64,000 bases of DNA, from assembly GCA_023055355.1 (NCBI GenBank), contig JALJCS010000034.1, positions 386,001-450,000 on the forward strand. The letters run 5' to 3'. The position numbers and the translations under genes were made by a program. Each line of letters starts with the position of its first letter. The first letter of the stretch is position 1. The stretch is from Agelaius tricolor. Its lineage: Eukaryota; Chordata; Aves; Passeriformes; Icteridae. Shown piece by piece: positions 35,129-45,299 of the stretch. Under the pieces are notes generated by a model. It was given only the letters and a program-made list of their open reading frames with translations, was not told the DNA's origin and did no database searches.

Positions 35129-35966
35129 CTGTTAAACACACAAAAAAACCCCACAGCATGAGTAAGGCAAGGAAACACAGGACACACTTTCAGTCAAGCA
35201 CGGGGATCAAACCTCAGCTGTTCTGAACCTCATGAGACAAACACACTACTTTTTGTGCTTTTCTTGAAAACTGCAGGCCAGCAGAGGCTGTAAAAGGTGC
35301 CTAGAATAGGCACAAAGCAGGCTTCTCCTGAAAAGCCAAATGAGCTGTTTGAAAGCAGGCACTCTGAAATGAGAGAATAGGCACCATTACCTTCCATACA
35401 GATTCACATCTCCACTTAAACAAAACAAATAACTCTAGCAAAGAATGGACCATGCTTGTTTGTCTCACTTTTATTAGCACTAATTAAGCCCATTTGTTAA
35501 AAATGCTACAACAGACAAAAGCATACGGAAAAACTGAGGGATACTAATCTAGCATAGGAGCCAAATATCCTGGCAATATTCGCTGAGCTTCATACTAAAA
35601 GCTTGATCTAATCAGAACAAAATACAAGTCATGTCAAATATTGGCAGCTGCCCTAAGGGAACACAACTCTATAAAAACAATGTAATAAGAGTATTAACAC
35701 TGAATACTTTCTGGTTGATGACATAAGAGCCATTTACACACGCACATGTGGGGTTCACATCTGAAACTTTCCTTCCTGAAGTCATTAACACTATCAAATA
35801 CAAGATTTCCTGCGTGCAAGGAAGTTACTTGCACACCATTTGATGCTTGTTCTCAACCCACACTTTCTCCTTTCAACCAACTCTCCTAATCTCTCCTTCT
35901 AACATGACTTCATTTTATTCAGATTAATAAATGTCAGCAAATAAAAAGCTTGTATCCACCACTTAC

Positions 35967-36065
35967 AGCTTGCTTTTGTAGAAAGAAAACCATACTGGAG
36001 ATGGCCTTTCTCACACCTCTTTGCTGATGCTACTACTTGAACCCTGGGAGGATCAAGGACTACCC
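35967..36065 (-). CDS. Candidate 5' exon (99 bp)
   Basis: The acceptor is GTCTTCCAG and the donor is a strong GCT then GTAAGT. Two leading bases, 32 codons and one base are open in one frame only: VVLDPPRVQVVASAKRCEK, then GHLQYGFLSTKAS. Position just below the CpG island suits an early exon. The trailing base makes Ser with exon 35,068-35,128. Coding or leader status cannot be settled here. Confidence 0.4.
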
Positions 36066-36699
36066 CTGGAAGACTGCCAGCAGCAACTACAACAATTATT
36101 CCCAGGCAAATAATGCCTTGGTAAGTCAGTTCCAGGGAGAATGTACCAGCAATTAACATGTTTGGACCCCCTTTCAAAACAAACTAACAAAAAAACCCCA
36201 AACAAAACACAGACACACGCACACTTGTCTCTGCTGAATGCTAACCACCAGATGGAACAGCAATGAAAACATAACCCAAAAGTCATAAAAACAACATCAT
36301 ACAGCCGTCTAAGAGCCATGCATGCTACAGAAATAATACACATCTACCAGCAGGGCAAGCAAATCTTCTTCCTTCTAATGGCCTGTATTTGCCGTTCAAA
36401 TATTAAATAATAAAAGGTAAGGCAGTTCTGCATTTCATAGCTGTAATAGTCTAAGTACATGTCTTCAATAAAGCAGCAGCCAGAGCTCAAATAACAACCT
36501 GAAACAGCACTATTTTACCAAAAGACTTCGGTAAAGCCACAGGGCTGCTAGTTTTATAATCAAATTTCATTTCCCAACAATAATTTTAATCGCTACTTTA
36601 AACCCACCCCACCCCCTTAAGGCAATGTGGGGGTCTGATACAACCAAAGTCGTGGACTCACTTTCTTCTATGAAAGAAAAAAGCTTTACTAGTAGCTCT

Positions 36700-36713
36700 T
36701 TTTTTTTTTTTTA
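36700..36713. repeat. Poly(T) run
   Basis: A run of about 14 T (A on the minus strand) is followed by unrelated AT-rich sequence. It could be a retroposon tail, but I see no retroposon body. Confidence 0.6.
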
Positions 36714-36867
36714 TTAACACCCTGCCGGTTAGTTTATTAAGTATATGAGATAAGTGAAACAATTATCCCTCACACATCAGGTCCACAAGCAGGGTTCACC
36801 CTCACCTCCCTGAAAGTGCTCAGCAGAGTATTTTTGCCAGCCTCGGAGACTGACAAGCATAAATGTA

Positions 36868-36935
36868 TGTACACATGTACAGCATATACAGATATATATA
36901 CAAGTACTTGAAAAATAATATGCATATATATAAAA
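36868..36935. repeat. AT-rich low-complexity stretch
   Basis: Alternating TATA/CATA steps (ATACAGATATATATACAAG and ATATGCATATATATAAAA) sit just to the left of the CpG island. No gene content. Confidence 0.7.
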
Positions 36936-36960
36936 CCACAAGCAGAAAGGAAAGTATTAC

Positions 36961-37400
36961 CTCACACCTCACCCCGCGCCACAGCCAAAAGCAAAGGAGC
37001 CGCAAGGGGAAGCAGCACGGGCGGGCCGTAAACAACCCCTCAGAGACGTTCTCCTCTTAAAACACGAAACATAACTTTCCTGAGAAACAGGACGGAAGAA
37101 GCACTTGCCAGCCGCACGCGTTCCCAGCCAACAAAGACCCACCAAGCTGCCGGAGCCCGCCAGCACCTTCCGGCAGGCGTGAGGAAGGGGGCCCCAGCCA
37201 CACCCTCACAGTCGAGCAGCACTGAGCAAAGGAGCTAAAAAGCCTCTAAAAGGGACGGAACAGCCGCCCGCTCACAGCTGCCGCCCACCCCCGCAGAAAT
37301 CCTCAAAAGAACGAGGAACAGCTGCGCCCACAGGTCCCCACCCTGCTGAGGATTTCTGAGGGCGGGCACCCGTGAGGGGAGGGCTCTTCCCGCCCTCAGA
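36961..37400 (-). ncRNA. Predicted first (leader) exon region of the minus-strand gene
   Basis: On the minus strand the CpG island ends at TGTGAG then GTAATA (donor at 36,959-36,960), a plausible first-exon donor. No long ATG-initiated frame runs to it; the obvious ATG (GTTATGTTTCG) meets a stop after ten codons. I therefore read this as mainly untranslated leader. The 5' limit is a guess from the island position. Confidence 0.38.
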
Positions 37401-37527
37401 GGCCTGAAAACGGGCGGGAAGCCGTGAGGGGGCGGCGTTTCCGCCCTCAGCCTCGCCTCCGGGTCGGCGAACAGATGGACACGGACCGGCGGAGCCTTCC
37501 GGGTGTCTGCGCTTGGCAAGTTAATTT

Positions 37528-37565
37528 TTTTTGCTATCTTTTTGTGCTTTTTTTTTTTTTTTCTG
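37528..37565. repeat. T-rich run at the edge of the CpG island
   Basis: Runs of T, including one of about 17, follow directly on the GC-rich core. The change in composition marks the right edge of the island core. Confidence 0.7.
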
Positions 37566-37699
37566 TGTGTTTGGATTTTTGTTTTGGTTTGTTTTTGAGT
37601 TTGGCCCCCAAAGCCTCCTCAGAGCCCTGTGGGGGGAGCCGGGTCCGTCCTGACGGACGTGAGGGTGAACCAACCCTTCCGTGGGGTGCCTCCCTCAGA

Positions 37700-40600
37700 C
37701 CCCAAACCAAAATAAAACACCCTCAGAAAGCCTTGTTAAACACAACAAACAGAACGGCCTTTCAGGTGTTCTTAGAATATTTCAGGAGAATCTTTTCCAA
37801 TATTTCTCGAATATAAGAACTGTTCCTCAAATGGTAGAAGGCCAATCAGCACAAAAAAGTGGTTTAAAACCAAACTGGCATCACTAGATTCTCAGTCTAA
37901 GTAAGCTCTGAGAAAATATAAAGAGAGTGATAACAATGATTTGCATTGCTTGTGCAAAGTCCGCTAGAACAAGTGTGAATGCGTTTCTTTGTTGTAGAAA
38001 ACTGTTGAAATGGAACAGAGAAATACCATGGCAGCATTGGTGTGGAACTTAGGAAAGAAATGGGTTGATTTATAGAATGTGTGCAGGTGTTTATTCTGTG
38101 GGGTGTTTCGTAAAGCAAGTTATATTTATAAAGCATGAATTTTATTTTAAAAACTTGAAGAAATGGGGAAAAGCAGAAACTGACAATCCGCTTTAAATCT
38201 AACGTAGCATCTCCAACACCAAATGCTATCTTATGCAATGTTTGCTTTCCTAAGTAATTTAACCAATACATTTTGACACGTGCTGTCTATTATCCATCTC
38301 CTGCACGTTTAATGACTGCTATATAGTTAGAAGTCTGGAGGATTCTAGGAAATTTCTTCTACATGGTTTACGAATCATCTTCCTTAAACCCCAATTGTCC
38401 CCATTTTCAGTCTGAACCTGCAGCAGTCTGTGGCAGTTTCATGGCAGAGTTGCTTTGTTGCAGTCTCACAGGCTCTCATCTTTAGTAAAAGGCAAGGAAT
38501 TGGTTTGCATGTCCCATTTTTCTCTGATGGTGTTGCAAGCAAATCCTTTTTACTTCAGTCTGGCTGCTTTTCACATATTTAAAAATGTGCTCTTGCTTTT
38601 GATTGCTTCTCAAACATCTCTGTTAGTGTTTTACCCATTATATTCTGCATTTGTGATTTTTCTCCATTCAGACCCAGCTAACTTTACTTTTTAAAGGGGT
38701 AGTTTTATTCATGATGATTCCCAGCCAGATGTCATTTCCTGACCTAAGCATTCCCCAGCACCTCTTAGATTTCCCAGATATTAATGAAAGTACTATCTTG
38801 GTATATAAAACTGGCACTTGTTTCTAGCAGCTGAGGTATTAATGATAGATGGAGTAGGTTGTTTTACCCCAAGGCGTTGCTCTAATTCCAAATAAATGTG
38901 TGCTTTTCTTTTTTGTGCTGTCTCTTCACTTTTGCCCTGAGCTCCTGGTCCAGGTTCAGGAGAATGAGCTGCAGTGCTACACTGATAGATGGTTGTGTCT
39001 AACAGCAGATACAAGGAAGCTTTTAGTAACTCTAAAGCTTCCCTGTCGTTCAAGGCATCGTTTTCCTTGTATGTGTCCCAAACATGGGAAACACAGCTGG
39101 AAATACCAGTGTAGGAACATGGGAAGCTTCTGCCCAGCCGTTTAACCAGTTCAGTTTAGCTCTGTGCTGATGGAACTGTGAGATGTGTTTTCTTTGCATT
39201 CCTAATGAGCACAGAACAGAGGGGAAGGCTGCTAGTTTAAAGCAAAAAGCTTATTTTTAAAAGTCTGTGGTAATTCCTCACTCTTAAAGAAGTTTACTGT
39301 GGTCTATGAGTGTGTGTGGAAAAAAGGTTTGGGTTGTTTGGGTTGTTTGTTTGTTTGTTTTTCTTTGCTTGCATGTTGCTGACCTAACATTCTACATAAT
39401 TCCAGTGTGTTTTCAAAAGTTCTTGCTAGATTTGAAAAGTTTCCAGAGAAGAAATTGTCTGGTCTAGAGTATGAGTTTCATCTAACTGTAGAGGAAAGAT
39501 CTTATGAAATTTGTAATACTCTCTCAGGTTCTGAAAAACCTTTAGATCAATTTTATACTGATAACTGGGTTTAATACTCTGCTTTTCATTCACAAAACCA
39601 AAAACTTGGGTTAAAATTAATGTGTTGCAAAGTAGGTCTACCTCGGTTTATTGGTTCTGTCAAAAACCTTACTGTGTACTAACAGATATGTAATGTCCTT
39701 TTGAAACCCTGTCCATGAATTCCATGTTGGAATCCCCTAGTTCAGGAAAGCCTTTTTGGAGAGTCTTGGTGAGACAATTTTGTGTGAAAGCTTAACGTGT
39801 AACCATTTCATCCCTCCAGTGTTACCTGTGCAGATTGGCAGTGGCATTGCACTCTAGGTCTGCTGAATCCATTTCCTGTGCACAGAAACCACAGCAGTCA
39901 CTTGTAGGTGGAGTAGGTCAGGAGTGTGGACATGGGAAGTGCAGGGGGTGGTGCCAAAAGGAGGAGAAGAAGAGAAATGAGGAATGTAAGGAACAGCTCT
40001 CTGGCTTTAGCTGTGGGTGTCCCTGAAGGCTGCTCGAGCAGTGCAGCCACACGTGAGGGAAAGGCTTTCCCTGCAGCCACAGCACCCAGGCCATCATCAC
40101 ACAGGAAACTTGGAAGCACTGCTGAACTTGGTTGTGTCAATGCCAAACTGCTGGATCGATTGATGGGCCAGAAGTGGCAGCTTGGGGAAATATTTGGCCA
40201 TCCTCTAAAGGAGAAAAGTGAGGGCATAAAACTGGCGGTGAGAGGGTGATTGTCTGTTCATTAGAGACTGTGTGATGTAAGAGGTTTAAAAATGGCTTGT
40301 TCCTGAGTCAGTGGAGCTTCTCTGAGGCAATCTTCTCACACATGTTCTCTGGTGCTTTTTGGTATAAATGCAATTATTCTCCAATGCAGCATTCAGTTGG
40401 GCTGCAGGTTTTAGTATTGCTTAGGTAATCAGAGCTTTGAGAATGTATTTCTGGACTGGAGTAGATCTGCTGGTGTTGACATCTTTGAAAAGGTTGGCTG
40501 CTTGAAATTCAGTTTTGCCTGGGTGATCCTGCCATTTTCTAGAGAAAAGGAAAGTGTGATATTAGCCATTTTTAACATTTTGTTACAGAGTATTTATTAT
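37700..40600. other. No supported gene; divergent-side intron or intergenic DNA
   Basis: Several short overlapping frames occur near 39,830-40,250, where GC is somewhat higher. None has convincing splice borders or a recognisable product. A TTTG microsatellite lies within the interval. Confidence 0.45.
39330..39361. repeat. TTTG/TTGGG simple repeat
   Basis: GGTTTGGGTTGTTTGGG is followed by four TTTG units. Ordinary microsatellite. Confidence 0.8.
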
Positions 40601-40605
40601 GAAAT

Positions 40606-40979
40606 TGTGACCGTGTTCACAGGGGTTCTTGGATGAGGGAAGAGACGAGGATCTGACTCCATGTTTCAGAAGGCTTGATTTATTGTTTTATGATATATAT
40701 TACATTAAAACTGTACTTAAAGAATAGAAGACAAGGTTTCATCAGAAGGCTGGCTAAGAATAGAAAGGAATGATAACAAAGGCTTCTGTCTTGGACAGAG
40801 AGTCTGAGCCAGCTGACTGTGATTGGCCATTAATTAGAAACAACCACATGAGACCACCCACAGATTTACCTGTTGCATTCCACAGCAGCAGAGAATCATT
40901 GTTTACATTTTGCTCCTGAGGCCTCTCAGCTTCTCAGGAGGAAAAATCCTAAAGAAAGGGCTTTCCATAAAAGATGACA
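40606..40979 (-). mobile_element. Solo LTR of endogenous retrovirus type (minus strand)
   Basis: Read on the minus strand it starts TGTCATCTTTTATGG and ends ACACGGTCACA, with CCAATCACAG boxes in the first half and an AATAAATCAAGCC poly(A)-type signal near the end. That order (CCAAT, then AATAAA) is normal LTR architecture. I recall a very abundant passerine LTR with this sequence; the family label is not certain. The bases beside the two ends do not form an obvious target duplication, so the copy is old or the ends are slightly misjudged. No internal viral gene remains. Confidence 0.82.
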
Positions 40980-43205
40980 CCTTGAGTATTCTGTATTTCA
41001 ACCAATTATTACTTGGGATGCATTTTGCTTTTGAATTCACGGGATGATGTTTAATTTAATATTCAGTCAGAAGTACTCGGTGCCATTTACCATGACAACC
41101 AAAAACAATGAATAATATATTTATGTCATCCATTAATAACCATCCAGCCATTTAAAAGTTTCATCCTAATGCATTCTGGAAATCTGCAAATTAATTATGG
41201 AAAACCCTGAATGAATATAAAATTGAAATGCTGAAGAATTTAAATGATGCAATTAAATGCTATTGCATGTAACTCAAAGTTATTTTCTTCTAATACTTAC
41301 TCATCAGTCTTAATTTCAATACCAGCGTTTAGCAACAGAATCAGCTCTTATATCATCTCGAAACATTGGAATTTCAAGTCAAGATTGTGTTCTTTTTCCT
41401 TTGGTTGCATTATTTCCAGGCACAAATTGAAAGCCTTTATTTAAACAAAAGTGGTCTTTTTAAAGACAGATGACAATGCTCATCAAATTAAGGAGGTTGA
41501 GGTCAGAGGTGTCAATTCTTGTTGTTTAAAAAACCCCAATGAACCCAGTCATGGGAACTGGTCTCCAATCACAGGTACCTAAAAATCCTGATTAAACTCT
41601 GTGGTGCTGGCAAATCCATACATAGCTAGTACTAATAAGTAAGATTTGCTGACCAGGCTGCCTGAGAAGTTCATATGTACATAAATATCTTTATTCTTAT
41701 CACAGTTAATGACCTGACAATAGCCATTGAAGAATAGTTTGTGCCAAAACTAACTTAGACTCAGTAAAATCCTGAATGAACAAGAGGTCATGCAAACTGT
41801 ATCCCAGTTAAAAACCAGCACAGTGGTGCAGAAAATCAAAGCTGTTGGGTGTGTACATCGGGTGTGCAGTGAAATCTTCAGGCAGGTCAATTGCTTTGAA
41901 AATGAAAAAAAATTGTGATTTGAGGGAAGGGCCAATTTTAACAGCAAGAGAGAGAGGGTATAGGATCCCAAGGAAAAATAGCTTGAAGCATCAGGAAATC
42001 TTTTATTTGCTTATTTCTGTTTGTTTCACTGATATCAATGCTTTTGTATAAGCTCAATCATTTTGACCAAGGCCAAATGACTGTGCTTAGGTAGTTCTGT
42101 TTTAGGTACTATAAAATCTGAGAAATAAAAGACTTTGCAGGAATGTATTTTTTATCAGAAGTTCCACTTTGTGTATCCCTTTAAATCAGCAGTTAAGGGG
42201 AGTGAGACAGTTTAAAATCTCTTCATAGTCTGGACTGGAAGGCAGCCCAGGAACCTGAACAATGTCACCTCACTGAGTCACCCTCACTGCTGACAAATCA
42301 GCCTGGAAATCCAGGTTCTGAGCCAAAACAAGGAGAACAGAAAATAAAAGCCCGGGTGAAGACAAACAGTAGAGTAGGCAGGGCTGAAATGTTTTTTACT
42401 AGGCAATCTTGAAAATAATTTTGTTTAAATAATCTGATTTAAACTCTAGAGAGAATGTTTTCTTGAGGGTAAATTCATTGAAACAAACATTTTGAAAAAC
42501 AAGTCATGAAGGGTATCCATCTTATAGAAAACAGATTTTTTTTTTCTGTATTGTTTTCCTTCTCTTTTCATGAACAACAGTAAAATACATGTATTACATG
42601 TAAATGATCAGATTTGGCCGTTTCAAGCCAAATTTAATCCAACTAAATATGTGGGGAAAAAAGTAATAACAAAGTGAAGCAGGTTTTTTAAATTATGTGG
42701 TTTTCATCAAATAATGCTTATTTTGACATTCCATTATCTGGTCGCGTATTTTGGGACAAAAACCATTAATTATTTCTCATATATCCTTAAATAAAACCAG
42801 CCCAAGTCTCTCAGTACAAACACTCCTGCTTTAAATTCTGAGACCCTGAGTGTTTCATGCAGTTTTGCAGTAATACAGGTTTTTTGGAATATCTGATTAT
42901 GTCCTTACATTGTTTTATATGTATCAGAGGAAATCTAACATTTGATCAAGGTGCTGACTGTGATTTTTTCATTTGATAGCTGTCATAAAATTTCTGTATG
43001 ACATTATTTGGCCTGGGGTTTTCATTGATTAGTTTTGATTAGATTTTGGGGGTTCCTTTTGTTTTTTAAATTTAGTAAAAAAAATCTGCTTTTATTCTAA
43101 TTCTCCTATCATTTTGAGAGCAGAGCAGTGAGTCGGGCAGTACTCCAAGCTTACAGAGCTGTGTTGTTGCTGATAACAAGGGGAGGTTTTCTCTTTCTCT
43201 TTCAG

Positions 43206-43308
43206 TGCACGAGAGGGGAGTGCTGGAACCCTTGGCAGGAGGAAGCCCTTCCCTGACACACGGACGTTGGCCGAGCGCTGTGGAACAGCCCCGGGCTCTG
43301 CTGGAAAG
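43206..43308 (+). CDS. Candidate exon of a divergent plus-strand transcript (103 bp)
   Basis: The acceptor is a very strong pyrimidine tract (TTTTCTCTTTCTCTTTCAG) and the donor is GGAAAG then GTAATC. The exon is much richer in GC than its surroundings. Two frames are open. The one with two leading bases (HERGVLEPLAGGSPSLTHG at the start, EQPRALLE at the end, two bases left) joins exon 53,325-53,517 in phase. It could be a noncoding exon; the GC-rich patch with CG steps could also be part of an old repeat. Confidence 0.5.
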
Positions 43309-44269
43309 GTAATCCACGTCTGGGCTCAGTCCCAGCAGAGCTGTGCAACCCCATCAGGAGCACGGGGATCAATGTTCACCTTCCTTCCCTGATCCCCCAC
43401 CACCGAGGCTTTCTGCATGCAGGGCCTTAGCCTTTGCACCAGTGTATGGATCTGTCCATGTAGGATCTAGCTTGCCTCAGGGGCACTACGAATACAACAT
43501 TGCACAAGTCCTGCCATATCAATATTCATTTGTTTTTATTGATTAGTTGGCACTTGTAAATTCTGGGTACTGAATTAATGGATGCTGAATAACTACTTCG
43601 ATTAATGAAGCTAAAATTGGCTTTAGCATCCTACACTAACTACAGACATTTTTTTCTATTACAAAGCTAATTATTTCTTTTTTTATGATCTGCAGCTAAT
43701 TTACTTATTTGCTGATCCTTGGCACCTCACTGGAAGCCACAGAGTAATGAAAGAGAAGCTATTTATAAAGGTTCCTAGTTTACAGTATTACACAAGAGCA
43801 TCCTTACTCTAACTCCATATTTAAACATTAGAATTAATAAGTGAATTTCACCAAATGACTGCATTTCAGAGGGTAAAATTTTAGAAGATTAATTTGAGGT
43901 GCTGCCTCTTTTGCCACTGTTTTGGCACATTTTGTATGTGTCTTATTCATGCACGTAGTTATTAGCGGAGACACAGCATAAGGTAGGTGAACACATTCTT
44001 GAATGTGTGCTCTGACACACAGTCCACGTGTCATGGTGGTGTTGTCTTTGCTATTTCCTTTTTGCACAGAAGTTCTGTCTTTGTCTGATTTTTATTGAAC
44101 CATATCTTTTGGAAAAGATATATTTTCCTTTCTTCCTTGGTAAGTATAATGGGGCCCATTTTTTCTTTTTTTGGAGCCTTCTCTACACAATAAAAACCCC
44201 AGTGGAGGCGGACAGTGCTCATCCTCCATAGCTGGTCTGGGGCCTAAGCAGCAACATTATGAGAGTCAC

Positions 44270-44640
44270 TAGCAATGTGTGTAAGAAACAACTCACCACA
44301 AGGGAAAATGAGACACAGGCACAGAAATCCCAGATCTGTTTAGCAAACTACTTTTTTAGAGCTGCTTGGAGAATGTGACACGCAGTGGTGACGTCCTTGT
44401 GTCAGGTAATGCAGGTGACCAGCGCAGACACAGCAGGAGATGAGGACTCCAGACTGTCAAGCACTCGCACTGTGGGGGTATAAAAACCCAGGGGTTCCTT
44501 TGTTTGGGGCTCCTCATTGCAGGCACCAGACTGGAGCTGCTCTTTTTCTTATTGCACCATGAATAAAGTATTTTAAGGGTCGTGATGTCTGAGGCTCTCC
44601 TGTGGGGATCCCGGGATGGAGCCGGTGAAGAGACCTGGTC
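44270..44640 (+). mobile_element. LTR-like element with TATA box and poly(A) signal
   Basis: A TATAAAAA box at 44,479-44,486 is followed 76 bases later by AATAAA at 44,562-44,567, then TTTTAAGGGTCGTGATGTCT and GGGGATCCCGGG. This promoter-to-polyadenylation spacing is the U3-R-U5 layout of a retroviral LTR, and I recall similar avian LTRs. The 5' edge is uncertain and no viral coding region adjoins it. Confidence 0.62.
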
Positions 44641-44884
44641 TGGCTGTGAGTGTGGAGGGCACAGGTGAGAAGGGGCCTCAGTCCCAGTGCAGGAGTGACT
44701 CCAGGATGTCCAGACAGGCATGGTGCCTTAGCAACTGCAGTTCACACCTCTCAAGGTTTTCATTAACTTTCATGGGAGAAGTAGCCCAGGTAAGGGCTAA
44801 CAATCTATGGATGAGGGCTCTGTTAGTTAAGTGAAAAGGGAGATGTGCTGTGCAAAACTTCTTTGTTTATTGCTTTTGCTGACT

Positions 44885-45290
44885 GGCTGGAAGTGGGGTC
44901 ACAGTAAGCTCGGAGGGCTTGATATAAATGAAATAATTTAACCAGAAAATACATTGTAGGGAGATAGAATATAAGAAAATAAAGGTAGTATAGAAAGTAA
45001 TCTTAGCCCTTAAGGAGTTGCAGCTGAGCCAATTATTAGAGATTGGCAACAGGCCTGACTTTACCAGGCCACAGCTGTAGCCAATAATAAGAAGAGTGTT
45101 ATAAAAGAGTGGATTGGTTGGTTGAGGGGAACTGTAGTCAGTTGGCTGCTGTGAGAAGAAAGAAGAGTCAGTGCTTAGAGGAGCTGCCTACGAGAAACAT
45201 CAAGGAGGTACAAAACTCTAGCAATACGGAACTTTTGTAATATAATGACAACAAAGCATCTTAAGGAAGGTGACTCTGCAAAATGCCATC
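44885..45290 (+). mobile_element. Second LTR-like element, different family
   Basis: CCAAT motifs (GAGCCAATTATTAG and GTAGCCAATAATAAG) precede TTATAAAAGAG near 45,100, followed by GGATTGGTTGGTTGAGG and later ACTTTTGTAATATAATGACAA. The order is that of an LTR promoter on the plus strand, and I recall a passerine retroviral LTR with these segments. It lies about 250 bases after the preceding LTR but does not resemble it, so the two are separate insertions. Boundaries are approximate. Confidence 0.62.
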
Positions 45291-45299
45291 CTTAACCAA

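Larger units (their letters stand above)
36960..37690. promoter_or_regulatory. CpG island, probable bidirectional promoter
   Basis: CG dinucleotides are dense here (for example CCGCGCC, GGCGGCG, CTCCGGGTCGGCG) and almost absent in the flanks. There is no TATA box. Three E2F-like GC motifs lie at 37,387-37,395 (TTCCCGCCC), 37,413-37,420 (GGCGGGAA, opposite orientation) and 37,438-37,445 (TTTCCGCC). Candidate exons lead away on both sides, minus strand to the left and plus strand to the right, as expected for a shared promoter. E2F-like sites are common at cell-cycle and DNA-replication genes, but six- to nine-base motifs cannot prove regulation. Confidence 0.8.

Noticed and set aside
37424..37816. 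130-codon plus frame across the right side of the CpG island
   Set aside because: It runs through the T-rich stretch and gives a low-complexity Phe/Leu segment. The short ATG-started start (MDTDRRSLPG) does not join the 43.2-kb exon in phase.
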